Positions 32,318 to 39,505 of a stretch of 64,000 bases of DNA are shown piece by piece. Source of the stretch: Sulfuricella sp. (GTDB lineage Bacteria; Pseudomonadota; Gammaproteobacteria; Burkholderiales; Sulfuricellaceae). The stretch covers positions 1-64,000 of the forward strand of contig JBAZID010000009.1 of assembly GCA_041651995.1 (NCBI GenBank), read 5' to 3'. The notes under the pieces were generated by a model. It was not told the origin of the DNA and ran no database searches. It worked only from the letters and a program-made list of their open reading frames with translations. Position numbers and translations under genes: made by a program. How positions within the stretch are numbered: the stretch's first letter is position 1; every line of letters begins with the position of its first letter.

Positions 32318-33571
32318 TTACAACTTGAACTCCGGTAGCTTCTTGGCGACAGCCACGTTCTTGAGTGTCACATAGTCAGGCAGACCATCCTTGTACGGCG
32401 GGTAATCTTCTCCCTGAATCAGTGGTGCAAGGTAACGCTTGCACTTCGCAGTAATGCCAAAGCCATCCTTGGTAATGAAATCCTTGGGCATGAATTTCTC
32501 GACGTTCGCCACGTCCTTGAGATCAGCCACGCCGATCTTGTATTTGTATGGCGAATCGGAAAGACGCTGCACCGTCGGCATCACCGAGTTGCGCCCCTTG
32601 GCGGCCAGCTCCACGGCTGCCTTGCCAAGCTGGTAAGCCTGCTTGACGTCGGTCTTGGAAGCGATATGCCGCGCGGCACGCTGCAGGTAATCCGCTACCG
32701 CCCAGTGGAACTTGTAGCCCAAAGCATCCTTGATCATATTAGCCACCACTGGCGCAGCTCCACCCAGCTGGGCATGACCGAAGGCATCGCGAGTGCCCTG
32801 CTCGGCAAGGAACTTGCCGTCCGGGTAGTGACAGCCCTCTGATACCACGATGGTGCAGAAACCATGCTGTTTGACGTTTTCATCCACTTTGGCAAGGAAC
32901 TTCTTCTGATCGAATTCCACTTCAGGGAACAGGATCACCACTGGAATGCCATGATCTTCCACCAGGCCGCCCGCAGCAGCGATCCAGCCAGCGTGGCGCC
33001 CCATCACCTCGATGACAAACACCTTGGTGGATGTTTTTGCCATGGACTTGACATCAAATGAAGCCTCAAGGGTGGATACGGCGATGTATTTAGCGACAGA
33101 CCCGAAACCCGGGCAGCAATCGGTGATCGGCAAATCATTGTCGACAGTCTTGGGAACATGGATGGCCTGGATCGGATAACCCATGGCTTCGGACAGCTGG
33201 GAAACCTTGAAACAGGTATCGGCTGAATCACCGCCACCGTTATAGAAGAAGTAGCCGATATTGTGTGCCTTGAATACTTCGATCAGGCGCTCATATTCGC
33301 GCTTGTTGGCCTCCAGCGACTTGAGCTTGAACCGGCAGGACCCAAAAGCGCCAGATGGCGTATGACGCAGGGCGGCAATCGCTTCCGCTGATTCCTTTGA
33401 GGTGTCGATCAGGTCTTCGGTCAGTGCACCGATGATACCGTTGCGACCGGCATAAACCTTGCCAATAACGTCCTTGTGTTTGCGCGCGGTTTCAATCACG
33501 CCACAGGCGGAAGCATTGATGACGGCTGTCACACCGCCAGATTGAGCATAAAACGCATTCTTTTTTGCCAT
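32318..33571 (-). CDS. pfp: Pyrophosphate-dependent 6-phosphofructokinase
   Basis: This enzyme reversibly phosphorylates fructose 6-phosphate with PPi, serving glycolysis, gluconeogenesis or the Calvin cycle. The start at 33571 (MAKKNAFYAQSGGVTAVINA) follows GGAGGATGGG; a longer frame overlaps the preceding gene. The 417-residue length is usual. PPi use is indicated by YNGGGDSADT, with Asp at the position that is Gly in ATP enzymes, and by PKTVDND, with Lys where ATP enzymes have Gly. MGRHAGWIAAAGG is the sugar-phosphate motif. The Gly before that Asp is unusual, since GGDDS is the common form. It shares a transcription unit with adk and hppA. Confidence 0.94.
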   Translation of the reverse strand: MAKKNAFYAQSGGVTAVINASACGVIETARKHKDVIGKVYAGRNGIIGALTEDLIDTSKESAEAIAALRHTPSGAFGSCRFKLKSLEANKREYERLIEVFKAHNIGYFFYNGGGDSADTCFKVSQLSEAMGYPIQAIHVPKTVDNDLPITDCCPGFGSVAKYIAVSTLEASFDVKSMAKTSTKVFVIEVMGRHAGWIAAAGGLVEDHGIPVVILFPEVEFDQKKFLAKVDENVKQHGFCTIVVSEGCHYPDGKFLAEQGTRDAFGHAQLGGAAPVVANMIKDALGYKFHWAVADYLQRAARHIASKTDVKQAYQLGKAAVELAAKGRNSVMPTVQRLSDSPYKYKIGVADLKDVANVEKFMPKDFITKDGFGITAKCKRYLAPLIQGEDYPPYKDGLPDYVTLKNVAVAKKLPEFKL

Positions 33572-33594
33572 CCCATCCTCCAAATGTTTTCGTT

Positions 33595-33948
33595 TCAGGC
33601 GGACCTGGTACTGCGTTGGTCCGCTTCCATTTTCAATAATAGAGACACGCATTCCGCCAGATCATCGTATTCGCGGCGGCCGGTGCCATACTGCTCTCTT
33701 TTGGAATAGAAAAACTGGCTGCGATAAAGGCCGTCCCCAACCTTGAAAATCACAAAATGCGCCGTACCGTCGGTCCAGTACAGCGTCGGACAGGAAGTCA
33801 CTTCGCGGTCGGCAGGGTCAAGGCGAATATCGGAATCCGCCACCTGGACCTCGACCACACCGGCACCAAAACGCTCCTTGACCGCGGTTTCCACCACCCA
33901 CAGCTGGGCGCTGGTGATGTCCGGGACGCTTGCTCTTTTCTTCATCAC
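33595..33948 (-). CDS. Hypothetical protein between adk and pfp
   Basis: This 117-residue protein has no signal peptide or membrane helix. An N-terminal helical segment (ITSAQLWVVETAVKERFG) is followed by beta-rich sequence (VVEVQVADSDIRLDPADREV, CPTLYWTDGTAHFVIFKVGD) and YRSQFFYSKREQYGTGRREY. I do not recognise the family. It starts 10 bp after adk and ends 23 bp before pfp, so it belongs to the same operon. Codon use matches the neighbours. No function is proposed. Confidence 0.72.
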   Translation of the reverse strand: MMKKRASVPDITSAQLWVVETAVKERFGAGVVEVQVADSDIRLDPADREVTSCPTLYWTDGTAHFVIFKVGDGLYRSQFFYSKREQYGTGRREYDDLAECVSLLLKMEADQRSTRSA

Positions 33949-33958
33949 AGCCAGAGTT

Positions 33959-34612
33959 TTATTTCAGCGCCGCAAAAATGGCGTCGCGGATCTGATCCAC
34001 TTTGCCGACGCCGGCGATCTTCACGCACTTGGGTGCGCCAGCCGCACCAGATACGGACCAGTCGGAGTAGTACTTGACCAGCGGCTCGGTCTGGGCGTGG
34101 TAGATGTCCAGACGCTTCTTGACCGTTTCTTCCTTATCGTCGTCACGCTGGATCAGGTCTTCACCCGTCTCGTCATCCTTGCCGGCCACTTTTGGCGGGT
34201 TGAACACGACGTGGTAGGTGCGGCCGGAAGCCACGTGCACGCGACGGCCCGACATGCGCTTGACGATTTCCTCGTCAGCCACGTCGATTTCGACCACGTA
34301 ATCAATCGGCACGCCGGCTGCCTTCATGGCCTCAGCCTGGGGAATGGTGCGTGGAAAGCCGTCAAACAGGTAGCCGTTCTTGCAATCATCCTGGGTCAGG
34401 CGTTCTTTCACCATGCCGATAATGATGTCATCGGATACCAGACCGCCTGCATCCATGATTTTCTTGGCGGCCACGCCCAACTCCGAGCCTGCCTTGACGT
34501 GGGCACGCAACATGTCGCCGGTAGAAATCTGCGAAATGCCAAACTTTTCCTTGATATAGTTGGCCTGTGTACCTTTACCGGCTCCCGGACCACCGAGAAG
34601 AATCATACGCAT
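33959..34612 (-). CDS. adk: Adenylate kinase
   Basis: Adk equilibrates AMP plus ATP with two ADP in the cytoplasm. The 217-residue product is the long bacterial type. P-loop: LLGGPGAGKGTQANYIKEKF; AMP site: STGDMLRAHVKAGSELG; FDGFPRTIPQAEA; LID domain: GRRVHVASGRTYHVVFNPPK, without the four Cys of zinc-LID forms. It starts the adk-unknown-pfp-unknown-hppA unit; a 138-bp AT-rich gap upstream separates it from kdsB and probably holds the promoter. Its neighbours suggest a function in balancing adenylates where AMP is produced. Confidence 0.98.
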   Translation of the reverse strand: MRMILLGGPGAGKGTQANYIKEKFGISQISTGDMLRAHVKAGSELGVAAKKIMDAGGLVSDDIIIGMVKERLTQDDCKNGYLFDGFPRTIPQAEAMKAAGVPIDYVVEIDVADEEIVKRMSGRRVHVASGRTYHVVFNPPKVAGKDDETGEDLIQRDDDKEETVKKRLDIYHAQTEPLVKYYSDWSVSGAAGAPKCVKIAGVGKVDQIRDAIFAALK

Positions 34613-34750
34613 TGTCTACCTCCTGAATTTTATTGAAGTGCTGATACCATTGCGGATAAGAATATCTTGTTTTTCTAACTTACAGTCAAGGTTATTGCAA
34701 TTAGCTTACGCTGCACATTTAATTTTTTTTATAAAGAGATAAGCCCGTTA

Positions 34751-35509
34751 TTATTTTGCCCCTGTCCTGAACAGACTGCGCACTCGCTCCAGGTCTTCCG
34801 CCGTATCCACCCCTGCTGCCGGCAGCTGTGAAGTTACAGCAACGCTGATCCTGTAACCATGCCACATGGCACGTAACTGCTCCAGCGCCTCGTACCGTTC
34901 AATCGCCGCCGGCGCCAAACTGGCATACGTCTTGAGAAACCCGGCGCGATAGGCGTAGATACCGATATGGCGGTACACCGGCATGTCCACTGGAAATTCA
35001 TCGGCGGCAAACGCATCGCGTGCATAGGGAATCGGTGCACGGCTGAAATACAGGGCATAGCTCTCCCGATCCAGCACCACTTTTACCACATTTGGGTTGA
35101 ACATCTCGTCCCGTTCATGAATCCGGTGACAAGCAGTGGAAATCGCTGCTAGCTGATGGTCATGCAGATGCTTCGCCACGGCGCCGATCAAGGCGGGATC
35201 GATCAGCGGTTCATCGCCCTGCACGTTGACGACCAGCGTGTGCTCGTCCCAGCCGCGCTGTGCAGCCACTTCGGCGATGCGATCGGTGCCGGAGGCATGG
35301 TCCGGCGAAGTCATGCACACATTCAAGCCATGGTCACGTGCCGCATCGGCGACGCCGTCATGGTCAGTGGCGATCCACACCTCTTCTGCCCCGCTTTGCA
35401 TCGCCCGTTCCGCCACTCTCACCACCATGGGCTTGCCGGCTATATCCGCCAGCGGCTTGCCGGGCAGGCGAGTAGATGCGTAGCGTGCGGGAATAACGAC
35501 CTTGAACAT
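34751..35509 (-). CDS. kdsB: 3-deoxy-manno-octulosonate cytidylyltransferase
   Basis: KdsB activates Kdo with CTP to give CMP-Kdo for lipid A core assembly. The start at 35509 (MFKVVIPARYASTRLPGKPL) gives 252 residues; the extra 11 codons of the longer frame fall in a repeat. Motifs include IATDHDGVADAA, SGTDRIAEVA, VNVQGDEPLIDP and HIGIYAYRAGFL, with the acidic metal ligand in GVDTAEDLERV. It is the last gene in exbB-exbD-lpxK-Trm112-like-kdsB, a conserved envelope cluster. A 35511-35575 inverted repeat separates it from the Trm112-like gene. Confidence 0.97.
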   Translation of the reverse strand: MFKVVIPARYASTRLPGKPLADIAGKPMVVRVAERAMQSGAEEVWIATDHDGVADAARDHGLNVCMTSPDHASGTDRIAEVAAQRGWDEHTLVVNVQGDEPLIDPALIGAVAKHLHDHQLAAISTACHRIHERDEMFNPNVVKVVLDRESYALYFSRAPIPYARDAFAADEFPVDMPVYRHIGIYAYRAGFLKTYASLAPAAIERYEALEQLRAMWHGYRISVAVTSQLPAAGVDTAEDLERVRSLFRTGAK

Positions 35510-35510
35510 A

Positions 35511-35575
35511 GTGAACAGCGAATTGTGAGCAGTGAGCGGCACAAAACTGCTTACCGCTTACTGCTCACATTTCAC
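35511..35575. repeat. Imperfect inverted repeat of GTGAGCAGTGAGCGG type
   Basis: The arms are 35511-35539 (containing GTGAGCAGTGAGCGG) and 35554-35575 (CCGCTTACTGCTCACATTTC). They use tandem units of about seven bases, as at 27087-27159 but with another unit. It fills the kdsB/Trm112-like gap and touches the last codons of the latter. Confidence 0.7.
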
Positions 35576-35754
35576 CCAATCTCCTCGTCAGCGGGCAGCT
35601 TGCGCGCCTCCTCCTCCAGCATCACAGGAATATCATCCTTGACCGGATAAGCCAGGCGGCAGGGCTTGCAGATCAGTTCCTGTACCGCCTTCTTGTAAAC
35701 CAACGGCCCCTTGCACAAGGGGCACACCAAAATTTCAAGTAGTTTCGCGTCCAT
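35572..35754 (-). CDS. Trm112-like (YcaR family) protein
   Basis: This 60-residue protein begins MDAKLLEILVCPLCKGPLVY and has the paired knuckles CPLC and CKPC, followed by LAYPVKDDIPVMLEEEAR. This is the UPF0434/YcaR family, related to eukaryotic Trm112, a small zinc-ribbon-like methyltransferase partner. The first 20 bp overlap the end of lpxK, so translation is coupled. Position between lpxK and kdsB is conserved in many proteobacteria. The cellular partner is not known to me. Confidence 0.93.
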   Translation of the reverse strand: MDAKLLEILVCPLCKGPLVYKKAVQELICKPCRLAYPVKDDIPVMLEEEARKLPADEEIG

Positions 35755-36748
35755 CCAGTTTCCTTAGTAGTTCCAGAATTTTTGGTCCGAATTCCGGATC
35801 CATTTCAGCCGTAACCGGCAAGACCCAGTATCGGTTGTCAGCAAATGCTGCGCACTTCACGGCATCCTTCTCTGTCATCAGCAACGCGTCAGCATCGGGC
35901 CAATCCAGATCACCCGGCAAGTAAACGTGATGATCGGGAAAAACATGCGTGACAAAATCCAGTCCCAAACCGTGCAAATGATCAAAAAATCGCTGCGGAT
36001 GGCCAATACCGGCCAAGGCATGCAACTTCAACCCCGCCAGGTCCGCCGCCGGTCGCGTCTCGCCTGAGCGCAGGTTGGTCAACCGTTCCCCAGTTAAATG
36101 CATCTGATATTGGGCAGCCAACCCCTCAAGAGCATCACCGCCATTTACCACTACCGCATCCACCCGGTTCAGGCGCCACAAGCCTTCGCGCAAGGGGCCG
36201 GACGGCAACAATCTACCATTGCCAAATCGGCGCTGCCCATCCACCACTGCAATTTCGACGTTTCGCCGCAGGCGATAATGCTGCAAACCGTCATCGCAAA
36301 GAATTACATTACAGTCCGGGTGCGCTGCCAGCAGGGCACGCCCTACTGCCGCACGGTTACGCCCTACCCAGACGGGGCTGGCGGATTTGCGTGCCAGTAA
36401 AACAGGTTCATCCCCTTTCAAAGCTGGATCGTCAACCGGGCCAACCGGACACGCCTCCACGGCACGACTGCCATAACCGCGGCTTACAATGCCCGGCCTA
36501 TAGCCCTGTTTCCGCAGGAACTGCGCCAGCCAGAGCACCAGCGGCGTCTTGCCGCTGCCGCCGACAGTGATATTTCCCACCACGATCACTGGCACCGGCA
36601 GTGATCCGGAAGCCATCAAGCCATATCTGAACGCCACCCGGCGCGAAGCAGAAAGCAGCCAGAACAGAGCGCTGAACGGCAACAACACGAGCTGCCACAA
36701 ACCATGGCGGTACCACTGTTTTTCCAGCCAGGCAGACCCTGCGGTCAC
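35735..36748 (-). CDS. lpxK: Tetraacyldisaccharide 4'-kinase
   Basis: LpxK phosphorylates the 4' position of the lipid A disaccharide at the inner membrane. The 337-residue protein starts MTAGSAWLEKQWYRHGLWQL, has an N-terminal membrane-associated helix (LPFSALFWLLSASRR), then the kinase P-loop VGNITVGGSGKTPLVLWLAQ. Downstream signatures include VSRGYGSRA, GDEPVLLARK, CDDGLQHYRL and FPDHHVY. The start overlaps the exbD stop by 4 bp. Length and order fit the betaproteobacterial family. Confidence 0.96.
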   Translation of the reverse strand: MTAGSAWLEKQWYRHGLWQLVLLPFSALFWLLSASRRVAFRYGLMASGSLPVPVIVVGNITVGGSGKTPLVLWLAQFLRKQGYRPGIVSRGYGSRAVEACPVGPVDDPALKGDEPVLLARKSASPVWVGRNRAAVGRALLAAHPDCNVILCDDGLQHYRLRRNVEIAVVDGQRRFGNGRLLPSGPLREGLWRLNRVDAVVVNGGDALEGLAAQYQMHLTGERLTNLRSGETRPAADLAGLKLHALAGIGHPQRFFDHLHGLGLDFVTHVFPDHHVYLPGDLDWPDADALLMTEKDAVKCAAFADNRYWVLPVTAEMDPEFGPKILELLRKLDGRETT

Positions 36749-37167
36749 TTGCCGTTCTTCGCCTGGGTGGCGAAACTGATGCGATTGAAACCCGCCAGAC
36801 GCGAAGCTTCCATGATATTGATTACGGACTGGTGAGTGGCCTCGGCATCTGCATTAATCACAACTACAGGGTCGGTCCGCCCCCCCGCCGCACGGCGCAG
36901 CGCCTCGCTCAATACATCCACCCCGAGCTTGGCCACGGGAGCACGATTGATGACGTAATGGCCGGAAGCATCGACCGCAACTATGATTTCGTTCGGCTTT
37001 TCCGCCTGTTTCTCGGCATCAGCAGTTGGCAGATTGATTTGCAATTCGGCAATCTGGGAAAAGGTGGTGGTCACCATGAGGAATATCAGGATCACCAGCA
37101 ACACATCGATCATCGCTATCAGGTTGATTTCTGGATCTTCCTTCAGCCTGCCACGTTGGAAATTCAT
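36745..37167 (-). CDS. exbD: ExbD/TolR-family biopolymer transport protein
   Basis: This 140-residue protein has a short cytoplasmic N-terminus, one membrane helix (about 18-38) containing the essential Asp in INLIAMIDVLLVILIF, and a periplasmic domain with DPVVVINADAEATHQSVINI. ExbD with ExbB uses the proton gradient to power TonB or Tol-type systems. It is 10 bp after exbB and overlaps lpxK by 4 bp. In betaproteobacteria this pair commonly precedes lpxK; no tonB gene is next to it here. ExbD rather than TolR is by gene order. Confidence 0.92.
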   Translation of the reverse strand: MNFQRGRLKEDPEINLIAMIDVLLVILIFLMVTTTFSQIAELQINLPTADAEKQAEKPNEIIVAVDASGHYVINRAPVAKLGVDVLSEALRRAAGGRTDPVVVINADAEATHQSVINIMEASRLAGFNRISFATQAKNGK

Positions 37168-37177
37168 GCGGGACGCC

Positions 37178-37789
37178 TTATTTCCGTTCGCCGTGAACCA
37201 TGTCCACCAGCTTGATCGATTGCTGCTCCATTTCCATCACCAGGGAATCCACCTTGCCACGGAAATAGCGATAAAAAATCATGCTTGGAATCGCCACAAT
37301 CAGGCCCATGGCCGTATTATAAAGCGCTACTGAAATGCCGTGAGCCAGTTGGGCGGGACTGCCTCCGGATGGGGTAAGCGCACCGAAAATTTCCACCATC
37401 CCGATCACCGTGCCGAGCAGCCCCAGGAGTGGACTGATTGAAGCAATCGTGCCAAGAGTGGTGAGGAAACGCTCCATTTCGTGAGTGACTGCGCGCCCCG
37501 AATCTTCGATGGCTTCCTTCATCATTTCCCGCGAACTGTTGACGTTGCGCAAACCCGCCGCAAAGATACGCCCGAGAAGAGAATGCCGCTCCAGATTTGC
37601 AATCATCTCATCGTTGACGCCGTCCTGCCGCAGCCATTCACGCACTTTAGGCAACAGGCTCTTGGGCGCCACCAGGCCGCCATACAGCGACCACGAGCGC
37701 TCGCCGATAATCGCCAGAGAAATCACCGACGCAATAATCAGCGGCCAGATTGGCCAACCGGCAGCTTGAATGATGGATAACACGCCCAC
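37178..37789 (-). CDS. exbB: MotA/TolQ/ExbB-family proton channel protein
   Basis: This 203-residue protein has three membrane helices: an N-terminal one (PIWPLIIASVISLAIIGERS) and two in the conserved MotA/TolQ/ExbB domain (TIASISPLLGLLGTVIGMVE and VALYNTAMGLIVAIPSMIFY). The long cytoplasmic loop between helices 1 and 2 is typical. It forms the pentameric channel that converts proton flow to motion with ExbD. It is the first gene of the exbB-exbD-lpxK unit, with the promoter expected in the 160-bp gap upstream. Confidence 0.93.
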   Translation of the reverse strand: MGVLSIIQAAGWPIWPLIIASVISLAIIGERSWSLYGGLVAPKSLLPKVREWLRQDGVNDEMIANLERHSLLGRIFAAGLRNVNSSREMMKEAIEDSGRAVTHEMERFLTTLGTIASISPLLGLLGTVIGMVEIFGALTPSGGSPAQLAHGISVALYNTAMGLIVAIPSMIFYRYFRGKVDSLVMEMEQQSIKLVDMVHGERK

Positions 37790-37886
37790 ACCCCTGTAAA
37801 TTTTAACCCCGTAACTTTAGCCTGCCACCTCGTTTTCAGCAAGGGCAGCGATTTCTGCCCTGCCTTGAAATCCTTATCTGCAAAAA

Positions 37887-37916
37887 CAAAAAAACCTGCC
37901 CGATGCTGCGGCAGGT
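37887..37916 (-). terminator. Intrinsic terminator after the tandem TusA gene
   Basis: ACCTGCC (37894-37900) and GGCAGGT (37910-37916) form a 7-bp stem with a 9-nt loop. On the minus strand the stem is followed by seven T residues. It ends transcription of the gene at 37950-38438 ahead of exbB. Confidence 0.88.
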
Positions 37917-37949
37917 AAAAGGGGGATCGTTTAACCCTGACTTTTCTGG

Positions 37950-38438
37950 CTAATTTTTCCTGATATAAAAAGCGAGAACACCAGGGTCAATTTCTTGAAT
38001 GTCCAGAAGCTCATGACCACTGCTTTTTATCCATGATTCGATGTCATCTCGCGTAGCGGGGCAACTGCTGACCAACTTCAGAATTTCTCCACCCTGCATG
38101 CCCTGAAGCAACTTTCTCGCTTCGACAATGGGGCCTGGGCAGGCCGTGCCTCTCATATCCAATTCAACATTAAAAGCGGAAGGGGGGCGCCGGCCCTTGC
38201 GGATAAAATACTCATCCGCACCGTTGGCATCCTTGTCGGTGCGGATGACTTCGTTATCGGTCAGCTTAATCCAGGAGAACAAATCATCTTTCGTGCCGGG
38301 GCAGTCAGAAACCAGACAGAGCACTTCGCCGGGGCTGAGCCCGTCCAGTACTTTTTTTGCACCCAGCAAGGGATGCGGGCAAGACAGCCCGGTTAAATTC
38401 AATATGCCATTGGCACCCATCAGAAGCGGTTGGTTCAC
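37950..38438 (-). CDS. Tandem TusA-like sulfur-carrier protein (two domains in one chain)
   Basis: This 162-residue protein is two TusA-like domains joined head to tail. Domain 1 (about 12-80) starts LNLTGLSCPHPLLGAKKVL; domain 2 (about 90-162) starts LDMRGTACPGPIVEARKLL. Each has the CPXP motif whose cysteine carries persulfide sulfur in TusA, and each has a second conserved cysteine in SDCPGTKDDLFSW or SSCPATRDDIESW. Ordinary TusA is a single domain of about 80 residues. It is a monocistronic-looking unit with its own terminator. Single-domain TusA relatives shuttle sulfur in tRNA thiolation and in Dsr/Hdr sulfur oxidation; here a role in sulfur transfer is inferred. Confidence 0.9.
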   Translation of the reverse strand: MNQPLLMGANGILNLTGLSCPHPLLGAKKVLDGLSPGEVLCLVSDCPGTKDDLFSWIKLTDNEVIRTDKDANGADEYFIRKGRRPPSAFNVELDMRGTACPGPIVEARKLLQGMQGGEILKLVSSCPATRDDIESWIKSSGHELLDIQEIDPGVLAFYIRKN

Positions 38439-38638
38439 GACTCAAACCCTCAACTACGATAAATAAACAAAACTAATGATGCCATAACATTAGTTAATTT
38501 ACAAGAGAGGGGTGAGATCGGCGCATGAAAAAGCCACCTGCCCTGAAATTGGCAAATGGCCCTCGATGGCATTGAATATACAGATTGGGGTGTTATTTCC
38601 AGGAAAAAAGGAGAAGGCTCCCTATTGAGAGCCTTACG
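38439..38638. other. Intergenic region between prmC and the tandem TusA gene
   Basis: This 200-bp stretch has no gene. It must contain the promoter of the minus-strand TusA gene near 38440-38500, where the sequence is AT-rich, and the prmC terminator near 38604-38635. Confidence 0.6.
38604..38635 (-). terminator. Probable terminator of the hemA-prfA-prmC operon
   Basis: AAGGCT (38614-38619) and AGCCTT (38630-38635) form a short stem just after the prmC stop. On the minus strand the stem is followed by CTCCTTTTTT. The stem is short, so termination may be partial. Confidence 0.65.
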
Positions 38639-39505
38639 TTAATTACACGATTTTTTTGCTATAGAGCCCAGGCTCACCCGCTCCAGCCCAGCCAGATCGC
38701 GAATTGTCTCCACCGCAGCATAGCCATGCTGGCGCAATATCTCGCGGCAGCCCTCTCCCTGATTGTAGCCATGCTCAAACAGCAGCCAGCCACCCGGATT
38801 GAGGTGTTGTGGTGCGACAGCGGTGATGCGGCGGATATCATCCAGGCCGTCCGCCCCGGATGCCAGCGCGGAGATGGGTTCGAAGCGCACATCACCGCGT
38901 TGCAGGTGGGGGTCGGCGGCTTCCACATAGGGGGGATTGGAAACGATGAGATCGAAGGTTTCCCCTTCGAGCACGCCGAACCAGTTGCTGTGCAGGAGCC
39001 GCAGATTGGGCACTCCCAGCCGGGCCGCATTCTCCCGCGCCACGGCCAGCGCCTCCGGTGACTGATCGACGGCGGTCACTGCCGCCTGCGGCCGGTTCCT
39101 GGCGATGCTGATGGCAATGGCACCGCTGCCGGTGCCGAGATCCAGCACGCTGCAGGGCAGGTTTTCGGGGATTTTTTGCAGCGCAAGTTCGACCAGAAGT
39201 TCAGTTTCAGGACGCGGAATCAATACGACGGGGGTGGTTTTGAATTCCAGGCCGAAAAACTCCCGGTTCCCGACGATGTAGGCGATGGGTTCGCCCGCGA
39301 GGCGGCGGGTCAGCAGGTCTGTGTAGCTTTGTGCGGCGGATTCCGCCAAAGCATCGCGGTCATGGCCGATGAGCCAGGAACGCGCCACGCCAAGCGCGTG
39401 GCTGAGCAGTATCTGGATTTCCAGCCGCGCTTCACGCAGGTCGAGGCCAAGAGCCTGCCGCAGTTTCTGGCTATCCTGCACCAGAACCTCGGCCAGCGTT
39501 GCCAA
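38639..39505 (-). CDS. prmC: Peptide chain release factor N5-glutamine methyltransferase
   Basis: PrmC methylates the Gln of the GGQ motif in RF1 and RF2 in the cytoplasm. The 288-residue protein has an N-terminal helical domain (MATLAEVLVQDSQKLRQALG) and a SAM-binding domain with VLDLGTGSGAIAISIA. The catalytic NPPY motif is in FDLIVSNPPYVEAADPH, with IPRPETELLVE before the fold. The start is directly adjacent to the prfA stop, with no spacer, so translation is coupled, and its substrate gene is the neighbour. Confidence 0.97.
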   Translation of the reverse strand: MATLAEVLVQDSQKLRQALGLDLREARLEIQILLSHALGVARSWLIGHDRDALAESAAQSYTDLLTRRLAGEPIAYIVGNREFFGLEFKTTPVVLIPRPETELLVELALQKIPENLPCSVLDLGTGSGAIAISIARNRPQAAVTAVDQSPEALAVARENAARLGVPNLRLLHSNWFGVLEGETFDLIVSNPPYVEAADPHLQRGDVRFEPISALASGADGLDDIRRITAVAPQHLNPGGWLLFEHGYNQGEGCREILRQHGYAAVETIRDLAGLERVSLGSIAKKSCN

